A stretch of 64,000 nucleotides of DNA from positions 62,001 through 126,000 of the forward strand of contig JAPFFF010000064.1 in assembly GCA_039105265.1 (NCBI GenBank), in the 5' to 3' direction. The stretch comes from Tritrichomonas musculus (lineage: Eukaryota; Parabasalia; Tritrichomonadida; Tritrichomonadidae). Positions 15,943 to 26,687 of this stretch are shown here, piece by piece. The notes beneath the pieces were generated by a model, which worked only from the letters and a program-made list of their open reading frames with translations, was not told the DNA's origin and did not search any database. A program made the position numbers and the translations under genes. The stretch's first letter is position 1. Every line of letters begins with the position of its first letter.

Positions 15943-17826
15943 ATGACTTTAGAAGATTTTCAAAATGCATGGAATTGGATGAATTCAAACCATCCTGAAG
16001 AAATGAATGATATTCAATCTTATTTCAATTCACACGGTATTGAATTTAATCAAGAAAATTTTATTCAAACTTCTCAAGCAGATAATCGTGAAAATTATAC
16101 TCCTTCTATAGACATTTTAATTGCTATACCTTCAGTATTGAAAATTAATAATTTGTTAGGTTTACAAGAAAATAATCCTAATTATATTCAAAATATTGCG
16201 TTATTTATTGAAACATTTTATACAGGAACTTCAAAAACTCCAGAACAATTTCATGATTTTTGGAAAATGGTTAGAAAAATAATTGAATTATATTCTATTG
16301 TTGTACAAACCCCAAATTATGATGATGCAATGAATTATTTGAATGATTCAATTCAACCAATATCAAAGAATTTTAATAATGATTTTTCTCAAGCTAATCA
16401 ATTTTTAGATAAATCAATAAATTATATAAAACAATGTTCTCAATTCGAAAAAGAAATAAGAGAAACTTATTCAGTAGAAGAATTGAAATCTGACAATTTT
16501 TTAATTACTTTTGCTGCTTGGTCAATTTATCAAAATGAACCAACAAATATAATTAAATACTTTATTGCATTCCTTCTTTACAAAAAATATTGTGAAGCTT
16601 TTCAACCTTCTCAAAAAATTCCTTTTCAAGATATGGTTCTTTCACACAATAATAGTTTTGATGATTTAATTCAATTTTTCATTAATGAATTTAATAGAAA
16701 TGGTATTAATGTTTCAACTCAAAATTCAAATTTGATTAAAAATTATTATTCAAATTTTAATAATTCAACTTCAATTAATAATATTTTGAATAATAGAGGT
16801 TCTCATATTACTGCTCAAGAAGTAATTGTTCAACCAAAAAAGAGAAATTCAAGGAAAATTCAATTATTAAGTATTGATTCACCACCTCCTCAAGACCCAA
16901 TGATTTTACTACAACAAATGAAATCATATATTGAAACATGGTGGTTAGATAATAAAGATGAACAACCCACTCAAATTGATATATATTTGAATTCAAATCA
17001 AGGTTCTCCACAAGAAAAATTTAATGTTATCCAAAATATTTATTCAACTTTCAAAAAATGGGAAAATATTCAAATAAAAGATGATAATATCGATATTTCA
17101 GGGGCTGAAACTGATAAAATTCGGAAGTTCCGTGAATATTGTGATTATTTGAGTTTCAGTATGAAAAGTTTTAATATGATGAATATCAATTCTAATAAGA
17201 TTTCAATTATAGATTGTTTTATCAAATTTGGTAATCTTGATAATGCTTACAATCAAATTGAATTATTTAATCAATATATTTCTCAACCTCGTATGAATGA
17301 AAATCTCTCAAATATGTATCAAGTTCTTCAGAAATATTTCAATGATGATGATAAAATTGGTGATATTTTCTGGAATTATTGCCCAGATATGACACAATTA
17401 TCAAAATTATTAAATTCTGCATCCACAATTTTATCCGATGAACAACTTTGCTCTCAAACAGGTCAATTATTTATATTTTACAATTCAAATTTAGCTCCAC
17501 CAATTTCATTTTTTGCAATGTTGAATCGATTTCAAAATATTCAAACTGTTTGGAATGAAATTGCAAAAAAATTCAATACCACTCCAAATGAATTATTGAA
17601 TAGAATTCAACATCAAACTCAAGAAAATCAACAAATTGCTTCTGACCAACAAACAATTCAAAATTCAAATAATCCTTTGGATGTTCAAAATCTTTTGAAT
17701 CATCATCCAACTCAACCAATTCAAAATATTCAACCAGTTTCTCAACCAACTCAACAACCAACTCAACCAACTCAACAACCAACTCAAAATTCAACCAACT
17801 CAACAACCAACTCAAAATTCAAATAA
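15943..17826 (+). CDS. Large Asn/Gln-rich helical protein
   Basis: A 627-residue protein starting MTLEDFQNAWNWMNSNHPEE. It is helical with many aromatic residues and no recognised domain. Residues about 300-310 are basic (QPKKRNSRKIQLL). The end is a Gln/Pro/Thr/Asn tract (QPTQQPTQP). The leader is A-rich with no TCACTT initiator, as for the capsid genes. Position between integrase and packaging ATPase, together with the giant neighbour at 18,111 of like composition, suggests a structural or tegument-like virion role; inference. Confidence 0.65.
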   Translation: MTLEDFQNAWNWMNSNHPEEMNDIQSYFNSHGIEFNQENFIQTSQADNRENYTPSIDILIAIPSVLKINNLLGLQENNPNYIQNIALFIETFYTGTSKTPEQFHDFWKMVRKIIELYSIVVQTPNYDDAMNYLNDSIQPISKNFNNDFSQANQFLDKSINYIKQCSQFEKEIRETYSVEELKSDNFLITFAAWSIYQNEPTNIIKYFIAFLLYKKYCEAFQPSQKIPFQDMVLSHNNSFDDLIQFFINEFNRNGINVSTQNSNLIKNYYSNFNNSTSINNILNNRGSHITAQEVIVQPKKRNSRKIQLLSIDSPPPQDPMILLQQMKSYIETWWLDNKDEQPTQIDIYLNSNQGSPQEKFNVIQNIYSTFKKWENIQIKDDNIDISGAETDKIRKFREYCDYLSFSMKSFNMMNINSNKISIIDCFIKFGNLDNAYNQIELFNQYISQPRMNENLSNMYQVLQKYFNDDDKIGDIFWNYCPDMTQLSKLLNSASTILSDEQLCSQTGQLFIFYNSNLAPPISFFAMLNRFQNIQTVWNEIAKKFNTTPNELLNRIQHQTQENQQIASDQQTIQNSNNPLDVQNLLNHHPTQPIQNIQPVSQPTQQPTQPTQQPTQNSTNSTTNSKFK

Positions 17827-17935
17827 TCCTTTGGATGTTCAAAATCTTTTGAATCAACAACCAACAACCAACTCAACAACCAACTCAACCAACTCAACAA
17901 CCAACTTCTAATTCAGAGAATTGGGAAATACAAAA
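17656..17935 (+). repeat. Pro/Gln/Thr-coding simple repeat
   Basis: CAACCAACTCAACAACCAAC-type repeats occur with a second copy of CCTTTGGATGTTCAAAATCT. It is low-complexity, slippage-prone DNA. Similar CCAATTCAACCAACTCCTCA repeats occur at 26,200-26,320. Confidence 0.75.
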
Positions 17936-18110
17936 TTTATCAAGAGATTGGTCAATTTTTCAAAGCAAAAAACGAGAACTTTTTTCTGAAGCTGTTTCAT
18001 TATTTGGTCAAATTTATTCTGCTCAATCAAATAATCAAATTCAAGATGAAAATGAATATTATCTTGTAATCATTGATGAGTTTAGAAATTTAATTCCAGA
18101 ACTTGTAAAT

Positions 18111-21100
18111 ATGACTTTTTGGTCTGATGCACATCAAATTTTTGAAGATGATTTGTTAGGTTATAATAGATTTATTAAATTATTCCCAATTGCAGTTTTA
18201 TTCAATATATTGGTTTCAAACCCTCAACAAGTTTTCACAACAAAAACAATTCAACAATTATTTTCACAAAATGATTCAATTTCAGATGAAAGTCTATTTC
18301 ATGCATATTCTGTAATTGCAAGATATTATGAGTCATTAATTCAAAATAATCCAATTTCTCAAGTCAATACGTTAATGTCAGAAACTCAAAAAGATTATAA
18401 AAATTCTTGGAAAGATGTTTTTATCAAAATTAATCAACGTTGTCAAAATGCAATATTACCTGAAAGTAATCCACAAACAAATCAACAAGTTATGAATTCA
18501 ATTGAAAATAATCAACAACAACAACAACAACAACAAACAATTTTTTCTGAAAAAGATTTCAAATGGATTATTGAATATAGTTATTCAATGTATTCAATGA
18601 ATATGAAATTTCCAAATAGAATCATTGAAAAATTATGTGATGATTATTATCAATTTTATCAAGAATATAATAACAAATTTGAAGGAAATGAAGACCCTTT
18701 ACAAACAAAAGAACAAATAAATGGTCGATTTGGTGGTGATATTCATTCAATTCCAAGTTATTTATTATCTTATCCAATAGTTAAATTTTTGAATAAATTA
18801 TTTGCAAATTCAGGACCAAGTGTTTTAGATTTTTCAAGCCATTTATTTGATTTGAAAGATTGGATTTGTCAATTAAATAATGAAATTTTGTTTTATTATT
18901 TTCATATCAAAAATAATCAACCACTTTTTTCAGATTATTCACAATTACAACAAGCAACAAATACTAAAAAAGGTGAATCAAATTCTGAACAATTTTATCT
19001 TTCACAAATTAATGAATATAAAACTCTCAATAATATTGCAGATATTGCACCTTTTCGAACTGAATTATCACAAGAAGAAAGAAATCAATTAGGTCAAAAT
19101 CCTTTGCCATACACAAATAATTTCTTAAGACAATTCCAACCACAACAAAATCCAATATCAAATGTTGTTTCTCAACCAATTTTGAAAACTAAATCACAAG
19201 CACCAAAAGAAAACCCAGAAAATTCAGTTCCTTTACAGAATGTCAAAATTCATAATTTGGTTAAAGATTCAATTGAAAAAGCTGTTTTATCAAAATATCC
19301 TTCAACAACAATTAAAAATCCTCTTGTTCCTTCTACAAAATCAAATGGTGTTATGAGTGTTCCTGTTAAAAATTCAACTTTTGAGATAACTAAACAAAAT
19401 ACAATAAATGAATTTAAAAATGAAAATTCTTGGTTTTCACAACTTTCAAAAATTGATGATAAAGTTAATTCAATTACTTCTGAAAGTGATTTAAATAATT
19501 TTTTAAATGATTTATCAAATTCACATGTTAGACTTATTAGAACTGAACAAATATTATCAGATTATCAAACTGCTTATCCTGATGTTCCTTTCAATATTGA
19601 TGCAATTAAATTTTGGATGCTACAAGGTACTGAAAATGATTTGACAAAATATTGTGAAAATACAGTTTCACAATATTATGAAAAAGAATATAATAAAATT
19701 GTTGAAGATTTGAGAGCTTTATCAAATACAGATGCAGTTAATTATGCTGAACAATGGAAACAAAAAAGAGATTCAGGTAAAAATCCTAAACAAATTTATT
19801 ATGAATTGAGACAACTTTTTGATGAAAAAATAAAAGATAAAAAATCATTGGATTCTCTCAAAGTTGGTTTTCTTGGTAGAATTAATTCAAAATATGGTAC
19901 AAATATTTCAATAACTGAATTATTACCTTATAATACAAAAGATGAATATGAAAATTATGTTTTCAAATATTTGTATGATATCAATAAAGATAAAATCAAA
20001 ACAGTATTGAATGCAATTCGAAATTTATTAGGTGAAAATGATTCAAATTATCAAGAATTAAATAATGATTTTCAAAATTTTGAAGTTTCATCATTTATTA
20101 ATGAAGCTGCAGTTGAAAATATTAAAAGTTTTTATGATTCCATTCAAAATAAATTAACTAAATTTAAATCAAATTCAACTTCTAAAAATGCAGCTATTGA
20201 AAATTTAAGAAGAAGATATCAAAATACTGATTTAACAAATGATGATTTGAAAAATATTCAACAAAAAGATTTAGATGATTATTTCAAAGCTTATTCAACA
20301 TTAAAAGAATATAATGATGAATTAAATTCAAATATTGAACTTGATGATTTTTTACCTCAACAAAGTTATCAACAAAAATATTGGTATATGAAAGCAATGA
20401 TTGAAATTCATAAATATTTGATTAAAACAAAACAACCTGCTTCTGAAACAAATTGCACTGAATTTAAAAATCAACAAAATTCTCAAGGAAAAGATGATAA
20501 ACAAATTTTTGAAGAATATACAAAATTAAATGGTGATGAAGATACAAAAAAGAAAGTATTTGAAACGACAAAACTTCAATTATTAACTCAAAATGCAGAA
20601 ATTTATAAAAAATATCAACAATATATTGATTCTCTTGATAGTGTTGATTTAATATCAAGATTTTTCAAAGTAATTCAAAAATTAACTGCTTTACAACAAC
20701 AAGACAATTTTTATAATTCATTATCTTTTGAATATTTAAACAATTTTATTAGCGCTAGTTCTCAAGGTGAAAATATAAATCTATTAGATAGATTGGTAAG
20801 AATTGAATTTGTATTAGATTATTTACCAAAAGTTAGAGAAAAACATAAATTGAAAAAAGAATATCCATCAATAGATGATTTATTAACTGAAATTCCAACT
20901 GTAAAATTAGATGAATTAAATGATGAAATTGAAGAATCAAAAACATTGAATGCAAATACAAAAGCAGCTCGTGAAACATTAATTCAAAAATTTATGACTG
21001 AACATCCAGATGATTATGATGCTTCTGAAGTTCAGAAAATTAAAGATTTGAATGATTTAAAAATTTATTTTCAAATTATTCCAACTTTGAATAAATTCAA

Positions 21101-24100
21101 TCATGCTTTTTCTGAAGACACTCCAAAAAGTTGGGAAACATTTACAACAATTGGACCAAATGGTAAAAAAATGTTAGATGATATTAATCTTGAATATATT
21201 GATACATTGAGATTATTTAAAAAGTGGAAAGAACTTCAAAATGCTGAAGAACTTGAAGACGGTACAAGACATGTTGTTGAAACTTTACTTGAAAATTCAC
21301 ATTTAATTAATACCAATCAAAATGAAAATCGTCAATCTCAATTTCATATGCTTCATGAAAATTTGAAACAATGGATTCAACAACAAGAAAATAGTAATCA
21401 AAATGAATCAACTTTCAGAAGTTCAATTGATACAAAATTGAAAGAACAAGGTATTAATAATAATTCTAATGATATGAGTAAAGTTAAATTCAATGATTTA
21501 CAAGATTATTATGATTTTATGGTTGCTGCTTCAAAATTCAATAATTATTTCAATTCAACTTATGAAACTCCTTCAAAATTCATTAATCATCCAAATAAAA
21601 AGTTATTTGTATTAAAAGTTTCAACATTTCCAAAAATTGATGAATTTTTAAGTTTGAATGACCCTGAAAATTATAAAACTGCAAATGGATTTGAAAATAA
21701 TAAATCAAAAATTGAAGAAAAATTCAAAGAATTTCAAAATAAATATCATGATAATTTATTACAAAATATTGAAAATGAAATAAATCAATTAAAATCTTCT
21801 ACTGAAAAATATAAAGAAAATGCCAAAAATATAATTGAAACTTTTATGGCTCAAAATCAAAATAAAATTAATATTTCTATGAAAATTATTGATAAATATA
21901 ACAATATCACTGATTTACAAAAATATTTAAATAAAGAAGCTGAAAAATATTGGAAAGATAAAATTAATGCAAATATTGATGTTTATAACACTTTGTTTGG
22001 TGTTAGTTTGAATTTTCAAACATTAAAACAACAATATGGTACAAATTATCAAGAATTCTATAATTCAATGATTCAGAATATTCAAGAAGAAACAACAAGA
22101 CAAATTCAATTATATATGAAAGATATTAACATTGAATTAAAAGCTTATAAAAATGCAAATCCTTCTTCAACAAAATATGATGGTATTGAAAAATTTGAAT
22201 CACCTGATTTTACAAATGAAAATATGAGTGAAGAAGAAAAAAATAGGAAAATTCAAGAAATTAAAGAAAATTTCAAAAAGTTTGGAAATTTTGAAGATAG
22301 ATTTTATAAATTAAAAATTGAGAATAATTTAAATGAATATAATAGATGGTATAATCGTTGGACACCAAAAGGTAAAAAACCGTTATTTACTGATACTTTA
22401 GAAACTTTATTACAAAGACATCCAAAATTGTATGATTGTTATTTACATGTTTTAGTTTCATCAAAAATTGTTGAATATAATGATACAAAAAGAGCAAATG
22501 AAGAAGAAATGACATTAGAAAAGTTGAAAATTCAATTCCCAGCATCAAATTCTGAAGAACGTAAAAATCAACCTGAATTAATGAATAATTATTTGCAAAC
22601 AGAAATTGATAAAATGTCAAAAGAAAAGAAAACGGATTCTTATGAAAAAATTATTAAAGATTACAATTTAGATAATGTTTCTGTAGAAGAATTGAAAAAA
22701 TTAGGTGAGACACCTAAAATTGCAAAATTTAAAATCTTAATTCAGAGAATTTTACCAACTTTTCTAAAATGGTATCCAAATTATAAAAATAATTCAGTTG
22801 ATGATATAATTGAAAATTTGTGTAAAACTTGGAATATTAGTTCAAATATTAATTCTGAACCAATTGAAAATAAAGAAAGTCTTTTGGAGGATTGTTATTA
22901 TAACTTTCTATTTAATCCAATGGCAAAGAAATATTATATTGCTTATGGTAAAAAAGAATGGAATCATGAAAATGATTTTTATATGACTAATTTTCTTGAA
23001 GATAAACTATCAGAAAATCAATATTCTGAAGATATAGATGGAAGAAAAAATGTGAATCCAATTGAAATTGAACCAATTTTGAAAGATGAATGTCAAAAAA
23101 TTGATAAAGCTTATCAAATTTTACAATCTCAATTTAATAATTTAACACCTGAATCAAAAGGATTTGTTAATGCAAATTTTGATTCATTAGATGATTTTAT
23201 TCAATATTTCGGTTCAATTAATGAAACTAAATGGTTAATTAAAATCTTAGAAATTTTACCAATTTGGAATCAATATGTAGATGATTTTGGTGTTGATTCA
23301 AAAATTTCTAATCTTCAACAAATTATCACAAAATATTCAAATAAAGATAATGAAAATTCAGAAAATTATAGACAAGAATATTGGAATAAAATTTTAACTG
23401 CTTTATTTGAAAATTATAAGAAAGCTTATCATATTCCAAGAGAAGAAAATTTAGATTCATTCAAAGAAAAAATATTAAAAGGAAATAATGACGATGATGA
23501 TTTATTTAAAGGAATTCAAACTTTAAATCCTTTTAATTCTTCAATTGTCAATTCAAATGATAAAAAATTAAATTCAGATGAATTCCTTCAAAAAGTTAAA
23601 AGTCAATTAGAAAAATTCATTGAACAATCAAATATTTCTTATACAAATTTACAACAAGAATATCAAAATGTTTTTGGTAAAGTAGTTGAAATAAAAGATT
23701 TGAAAAAACATAGTTGGATTGAAGTTCATTATTCAATTGAAATTCAAAGATATCAAAATTCACATCCAGATGAAAAAATAAATATTAACAATTTAGTTGC
23801 AAAATATAAATCATTTGAAAATGCTTATTGGAATTTGAGAACAGAAAAAGATAGAAAAGAATATAATAAATATTGTTCAAAAGTTAATGAACAAGTCAAT
23901 AATTTTGATGATATTAAGAAATTATTAAATTTCACACAAACTTTTGAACCAAAATCTTTAAATGAATATGACCAAGAATTTGAAGATTTAGTTATTAAAT
24001 TTAATCAAAAAGTTGAAGATTTAAAATTAAAATATTATCAAAGTGATTTAAAAAATGCTGCTACTGAATTTATAAGTATTGATGATGCAAAGAATCGATT

Positions 24101-26525
24101 AAAAATTGCTGACCCAGAAAAATTATATTGGGCTTTAAAAACTAGACAAGCTTTGAAAAAATATAATGAATATTTCAAAACTCAAACACAAACTTTTGAA
24201 AATTTAAGAGATAAATCAAATGAAGATTGGGAAACATTATATTGGAAATATTCTTTAGAACCTGAAATTGATAAATATAAAAATGTTTTTAAAGGAACTG
24301 AAGAATTAACCGTTGAAAATTTGAGAAGAAAATATTCAACTGTTGAAGATGCAATTAAACATATAACTGCATTAGAAACAGAAAAAGAAACAAAGAAAAA
24401 ATTTGAAACAATTGAGATGAAAAAATTATTAGATATTTATAATAATTTACCTAAAACCGATAATTTAGATACAAATGATTTGATAAGATTATGGGAAACA
24501 CCTGAAAATGCAAAATTTCATTTATTAATTGAACCTTATTTAGAAGAATACAATAAATTATCAAATTTCAAAACTTTAACTCCAGAAGAATGTGATAAAA
24601 TTGTTTCAAAAAGAGATGAATGGGATAAACAAAATCCAAATGCAACAGAAGAACAAATTGAATCTATGATTCATGATTCAGAACAAGGTTATTTAAATCG
24701 AAATGAATTAGCTTATCAAATTATTGTTTATCCAAAGTTATTGAATGCTCAAAAAATGATTCCTCAATTTGATGTTAATAATTTCACAAAACAACATCCT
24801 GACCCATTAGATGCCAGAAAAATTTTGGATGAAATTATTCAAAAATCAGAAATTGGAATGACAAGTTTAATTCAAGAGTATGCAAAACATTTTCCTAATT
24901 CAACTTTACAAACATTAAAAACTTCTTATCCAGAACCTTATGAATTAGATGCTCATTTAAGAATTGACCCATTATTATTTGAAATTCAAAAAGAAGGTGA
25001 GTATAAAAATACAAAATTCAAATTTGAAGACATTATTCATAAAAAGTATGATAAAGAAGGTGGTTATCAAGAAAATGTTTATGAAATTCAAGATAAATTA
25101 TCTGAAAAATTAGATGAAATCAAAGAAATTAAACCATTATTAGAAAAATATGAAAATGAAACAACAATTAAACCAAAATCAATTGAAGAATGGGAATCAA
25201 CTTTTCCAGATAAAATTGACCCAGAACAATGGAAAAATTTGAGAAGAAATTTATTAAAAGAATTAGAAGCAATTCGTCAATATAAATTATTATCTTCAGA
25301 ATATGAATCATTTACATTAGAAAATACAGATTCTGTTCAAGATATTGCAAAGAAAAATAAAGGTTTTGATTCAATTGATTCAAAAATATTTCAAAAAGAA
25401 AAAGATGAATTAGCTAAAATTTGGGCATTCATTTCACCTTTAAAGTTAATTAATTCACAATACAAAGAAATTATGGGTAAAAATTATCCTTTCAAAAGGT
25501 TATATGAAGATACAAATCATAATATTTCTTTAGCTAGAGAAAAATTACAAAGAAAGGTTGACTTTTTGAAAGAAGTTAAACCATTACATGATGAATTATT
25601 AAATATTACAAAAGATAATATTTCTTATGATTATTTAATTGAAAACTATTTTCAAGATATAACACAAGATGATTTAGAAACAGAAATTTCAAAGAATAAT
25701 GAAACAAAACAAAGAAATATTAAAGATATGGCACAAGGAGCTAAAGATTTTTTGAAAGGAAAAATTGACCAAGCTCAGAAAAAGAAAAGAGATGAAATGA
25801 ATGAAATAAATAATTCAAATGCTTTAAGAAATTCTTATTCTGGAGGTGGTGCAATAATTCGACCTTTAATTGGAGGAGGTGGAGGTGGAAGTTTTAATAG
25901 AATTCAACCACCGAATCAATTGAATCAACAGAATCAACAGAATCAACAACCACAGAATCAATTGAATCAATTGAATCAAAATCAAATTCCACCTTTTCAT
26001 TATGATAAATCAAATCCATTAAGTTTTCGAATTCAAAAATTGAATTATATGAAAATGATTGATGGATTGAAAAATCAAGGTACTAATTCAGAAATTCAAA
26101 CATATACACAAATAAATCCATTGATTTCAAATCCTCAACCAAAAATAACTCCGTTAACAATTAATCCAGAACCTCAAATAACTCAACCAATTCAAATAAC
26201 TCCTCAACCAATTCAACCAACTCCTCAACCAATTCAACCAATTCAACCTCAACCAATTCAACCAACTCCTCAACCTATTCAACCAATTCAACCAACTCAA
26301 CCAACTCAACCAACTCAAACAAATACATTAAGTAAAAAAGAAATTGAAGGAATTTTAAAGAAAATGAAAATTCCTCTTCGTTATGCAATTCAATTATTTA
26401 ATGCAAATATTTCAAAAGACCAATTAAAAAGTGCTGAATCAATTAAAAATATTATTTCAAATCTTAAGAAAAGTAAATTTGTTCCTAAAAAAGCATTACG
26501 TTATAATTTATTGAATAAATTATAA
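18111..26525 (+). CDS. Giant 2,804-aa helical-repeat protein
   Basis: One open frame of 8.4 kb, the largest in the element. Most of it (to about residue 2,560) is charged helix with recurring units of about 70-80 residues. These share a pattern like L..YN......T.ENL...YS....A..., seen for example in EEYNKLSNFKTLTPEECDKI and KKYNEYFKTQTQTFENLRD. A Gly stretch (GGGGGG, about 2,588), a Gln/Asn tract and a QPIQPTPQPIQP tract (about 2,682-2,736) follow. A conserved-looking C-terminal helical domain (SKKEIEGILKKMKIPLRY) ends it. No known family recognised. Size, composition and position beside the capsid genes suggest a virion tegument, scaffold or tape-like protein; inference. Confidence 0.75.
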   Translation: MTFWSDAHQIFEDDLLGYNRFIKLFPIAVLFNILVSNPQQVFTTKTIQQLFSQNDSISDESLFHAYSVIARYYESLIQNNPISQVNTLMSETQKDYKNSWKDVFIKINQRCQNAILPESNPQTNQQVMNSIENNQQQQQQQQTIFSEKDFKWIIEYSYSMYSMNMKFPNRIIEKLCDDYYQFYQEYNNKFEGNEDPLQTKEQINGRFGGDIHSIPSYLLSYPIVKFLNKLFANSGPSVLDFSSHLFDLKDWICQLNNEILFYYFHIKNNQPLFSDYSQLQQATNTKKGESNSEQFYLSQINEYKTLNNIADIAPFRTELSQEERNQLGQNPLPYTNNFLRQFQPQQNPISNVVSQPILKTKSQAPKENPENSVPLQNVKIHNLVKDSIEKAVLSKYPSTTIKNPLVPSTKSNGVMSVPVKNSTFEITKQNTINEFKNENSWFSQLSKIDDKVNSITSESDLNNFLNDLSNSHVRLIRTEQILSDYQTAYPDVPFNIDAIKFWMLQGTENDLTKYCENTVSQYYEKEYNKIVEDLRALSNTDAVNYAEQWKQKRDSGKNPKQIYYELRQLFDEKIKDKKSLDSLKVGFLGRINSKYGTNISITELLPYNTKDEYENYVFKYLYDINKDKIKTVLNAIRNLLGENDSNYQELNNDFQNFEVSSFINEAAVENIKSFYDSIQNKLTKFKSNSTSKNAAIENLRRRYQNTDLTNDDLKNIQQKDLDDYFKAYSTLKEYNDELNSNIELDDFLPQQSYQQKYWYMKAMIEIHKYLIKTKQPASETNCTEFKNQQNSQGKDDKQIFEEYTKLNGDEDTKKKVFETTKLQLLTQNAEIYKKYQQYIDSLDSVDLISRFFKVIQKLTALQQQDNFYNSLSFEYLNNFISASSQGENINLLDRLVRIEFVLDYLPKVREKHKLKKEYPSIDDLLTEIPTVKLDELNDEIEESKTLNANTKAARETLIQKFMTEHPDDYDASEVQKIKDLNDLKIYFQIIPTLNKFNHAFSEDTPKSWETFTTIGPNGKKMLDDINLEYIDTLRLFKKWKELQNAEELEDGTRHVVETLLENSHLINTNQNENRQSQFHMLHENLKQWIQQQENSNQNESTFRSSIDTKLKEQGINNNSNDMSKVKFNDLQDYYDFMVAASKFNNYFNSTYETPSKFINHPNKKLFVLKVSTFPKIDEFLSLNDPENYKTANGFENNKSKIEEKFKEFQNKYHDNLLQNIENEINQLKSSTEKYKENAKNIIETFMAQNQNKINISMKIIDKYNNITDLQKYLNKEAEKYWKDKINANIDVYNTLFGVSLNFQTLKQQYGTNYQEFYNSMIQNIQEETTRQIQLYMKDINIELKAYKNANPSSTKYDGIEKFESPDFTNENMSEEEKNRKIQEIKENFKKFGNFEDRFYKLKIENNLNEYNRWYNRWTPKGKKPLFTDTLETLLQRHPKLYDCYLHVLVSSKIVEYNDTKRANEEEMTLEKLKIQFPASNSEERKNQPELMNNYLQTEIDKMSKEKKTDSYEKIIKDYNLDNVSVEELKKLGETPKIAKFKILIQRILPTFLKWYPNYKNNSVDDIIENLCKTWNISSNINSEPIENKESLLEDCYYNFLFNPMAKKYYIAYGKKEWNHENDFYMTNFLEDKLSENQYSEDIDGRKNVNPIEIEPILKDECQKIDKAYQILQSQFNNLTPESKGFVNANFDSLDDFIQYFGSINETKWLIKILEILPIWNQYVDDFGVDSKISNLQQIITKYSNKDNENSENYRQEYWNKILTALFENYKKAYHIPREENLDSFKEKILKGNNDDDDLFKGIQTLNPFNSSIVNSNDKKLNSDEFLQKVKSQLEKFIEQSNISYTNLQQEYQNVFGKVVEIKDLKKHSWIEVHYSIEIQRYQNSHPDEKININNLVAKYKSFENAYWNLRTEKDRKEYNKYCSKVNEQVNNFDDIKKLLNFTQTFEPKSLNEYDQEFEDLVIKFNQKVEDLKLKYYQSDLKNAATEFISIDDAKNRLKIADPEKLYWALKTRQALKKYNEYFKTQTQTFENLRDKSNEDWETLYWKYSLEPEIDKYKNVFKGTEELTVENLRRKYSTVEDAIKHITALETEKETKKKFETIEMKKLLDIYNNLPKTDNLDTNDLIRLWETPENAKFHLLIEPYLEEYNKLSNFKTLTPEECDKIVSKRDEWDKQNPNATEEQIESMIHDSEQGYLNRNELAYQIIVYPKLLNAQKMIPQFDVNNFTKQHPDPLDARKILDEIIQKSEIGMTSLIQEYAKHFPNSTLQTLKTSYPEPYELDAHLRIDPLLFEIQKEGEYKNTKFKFEDIIHKKYDKEGGYQENVYEIQDKLSEKLDEIKEIKPLLEKYENETTIKPKSIEEWESTFPDKIDPEQWKNLRRNLLKELEAIRQYKLLSSEYESFTLENTDSVQDIAKKNKGFDSIDSKIFQKEKDELAKIWAFISPLKLINSQYKEIMGKNYPFKRLYEDTNHNISLAREKLQRKVDFLKEVKPLHDELLNITKDNISYDYLIENYFQDITQDDLETEISKNNETKQRNIKDMAQGAKDFLKGKIDQAQKKKRDEMNEINNSNALRNSYSGGGAIIRPLIGGGGGGSFNRIQPPNQLNQQNQQNQQPQNQLNQLNQNQIPPFHYDKSNPLSFRIQKLNYMKMIDGLKNQGTNSEIQTYTQINPLISNPQPKITPLTINPEPQITQPIQITPQPIQPTPQPIQPIQPQPIQPTPQPIQPIQPTQPTQPTQTNTLSKKEIEGILKKMKIPLRYAIQLFNANISKDQLKSAESIKNIISNLKKSKFVPKKALRYNLLNKL

Positions 26526-26578
26526 ATTCAATAAAAAATTTTTTAAATCAATTTTTTATTTTTTATTAAAAAAAAGAG

Positions 26579-26647
26579 ATGTCATATTCAATGCCAGTCA
26601 AAAGAAAGAAAACAACAAGAAAACGTAAAACAACTCGTAAAAAATAA
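26579..26647 (+). CDS. 22-aa highly basic peptide, pX/mu-like
   Basis: A tiny frame, MSYSM followed by PVKRKKTTRKRKTTRKK, with more than half Lys/Arg. It lies between the giant protein and the next capsid-region gene on the same strand, with short A-rich leaders. Adenoviruses, distant relatives of Polintons, encode a small Arg/Lys-rich core peptide (pX/mu) that condenses DNA, and a similar role would fit. No homology can be shown at this length; the call rests on composition and position. Confidence 0.5.
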   Translation: MSYSMPVKRKKTTRKRKTTRKK

Positions 26648-26687
26648 AAAAATAATCAATTTTTTATTCAATAAATAAAAATATTCA

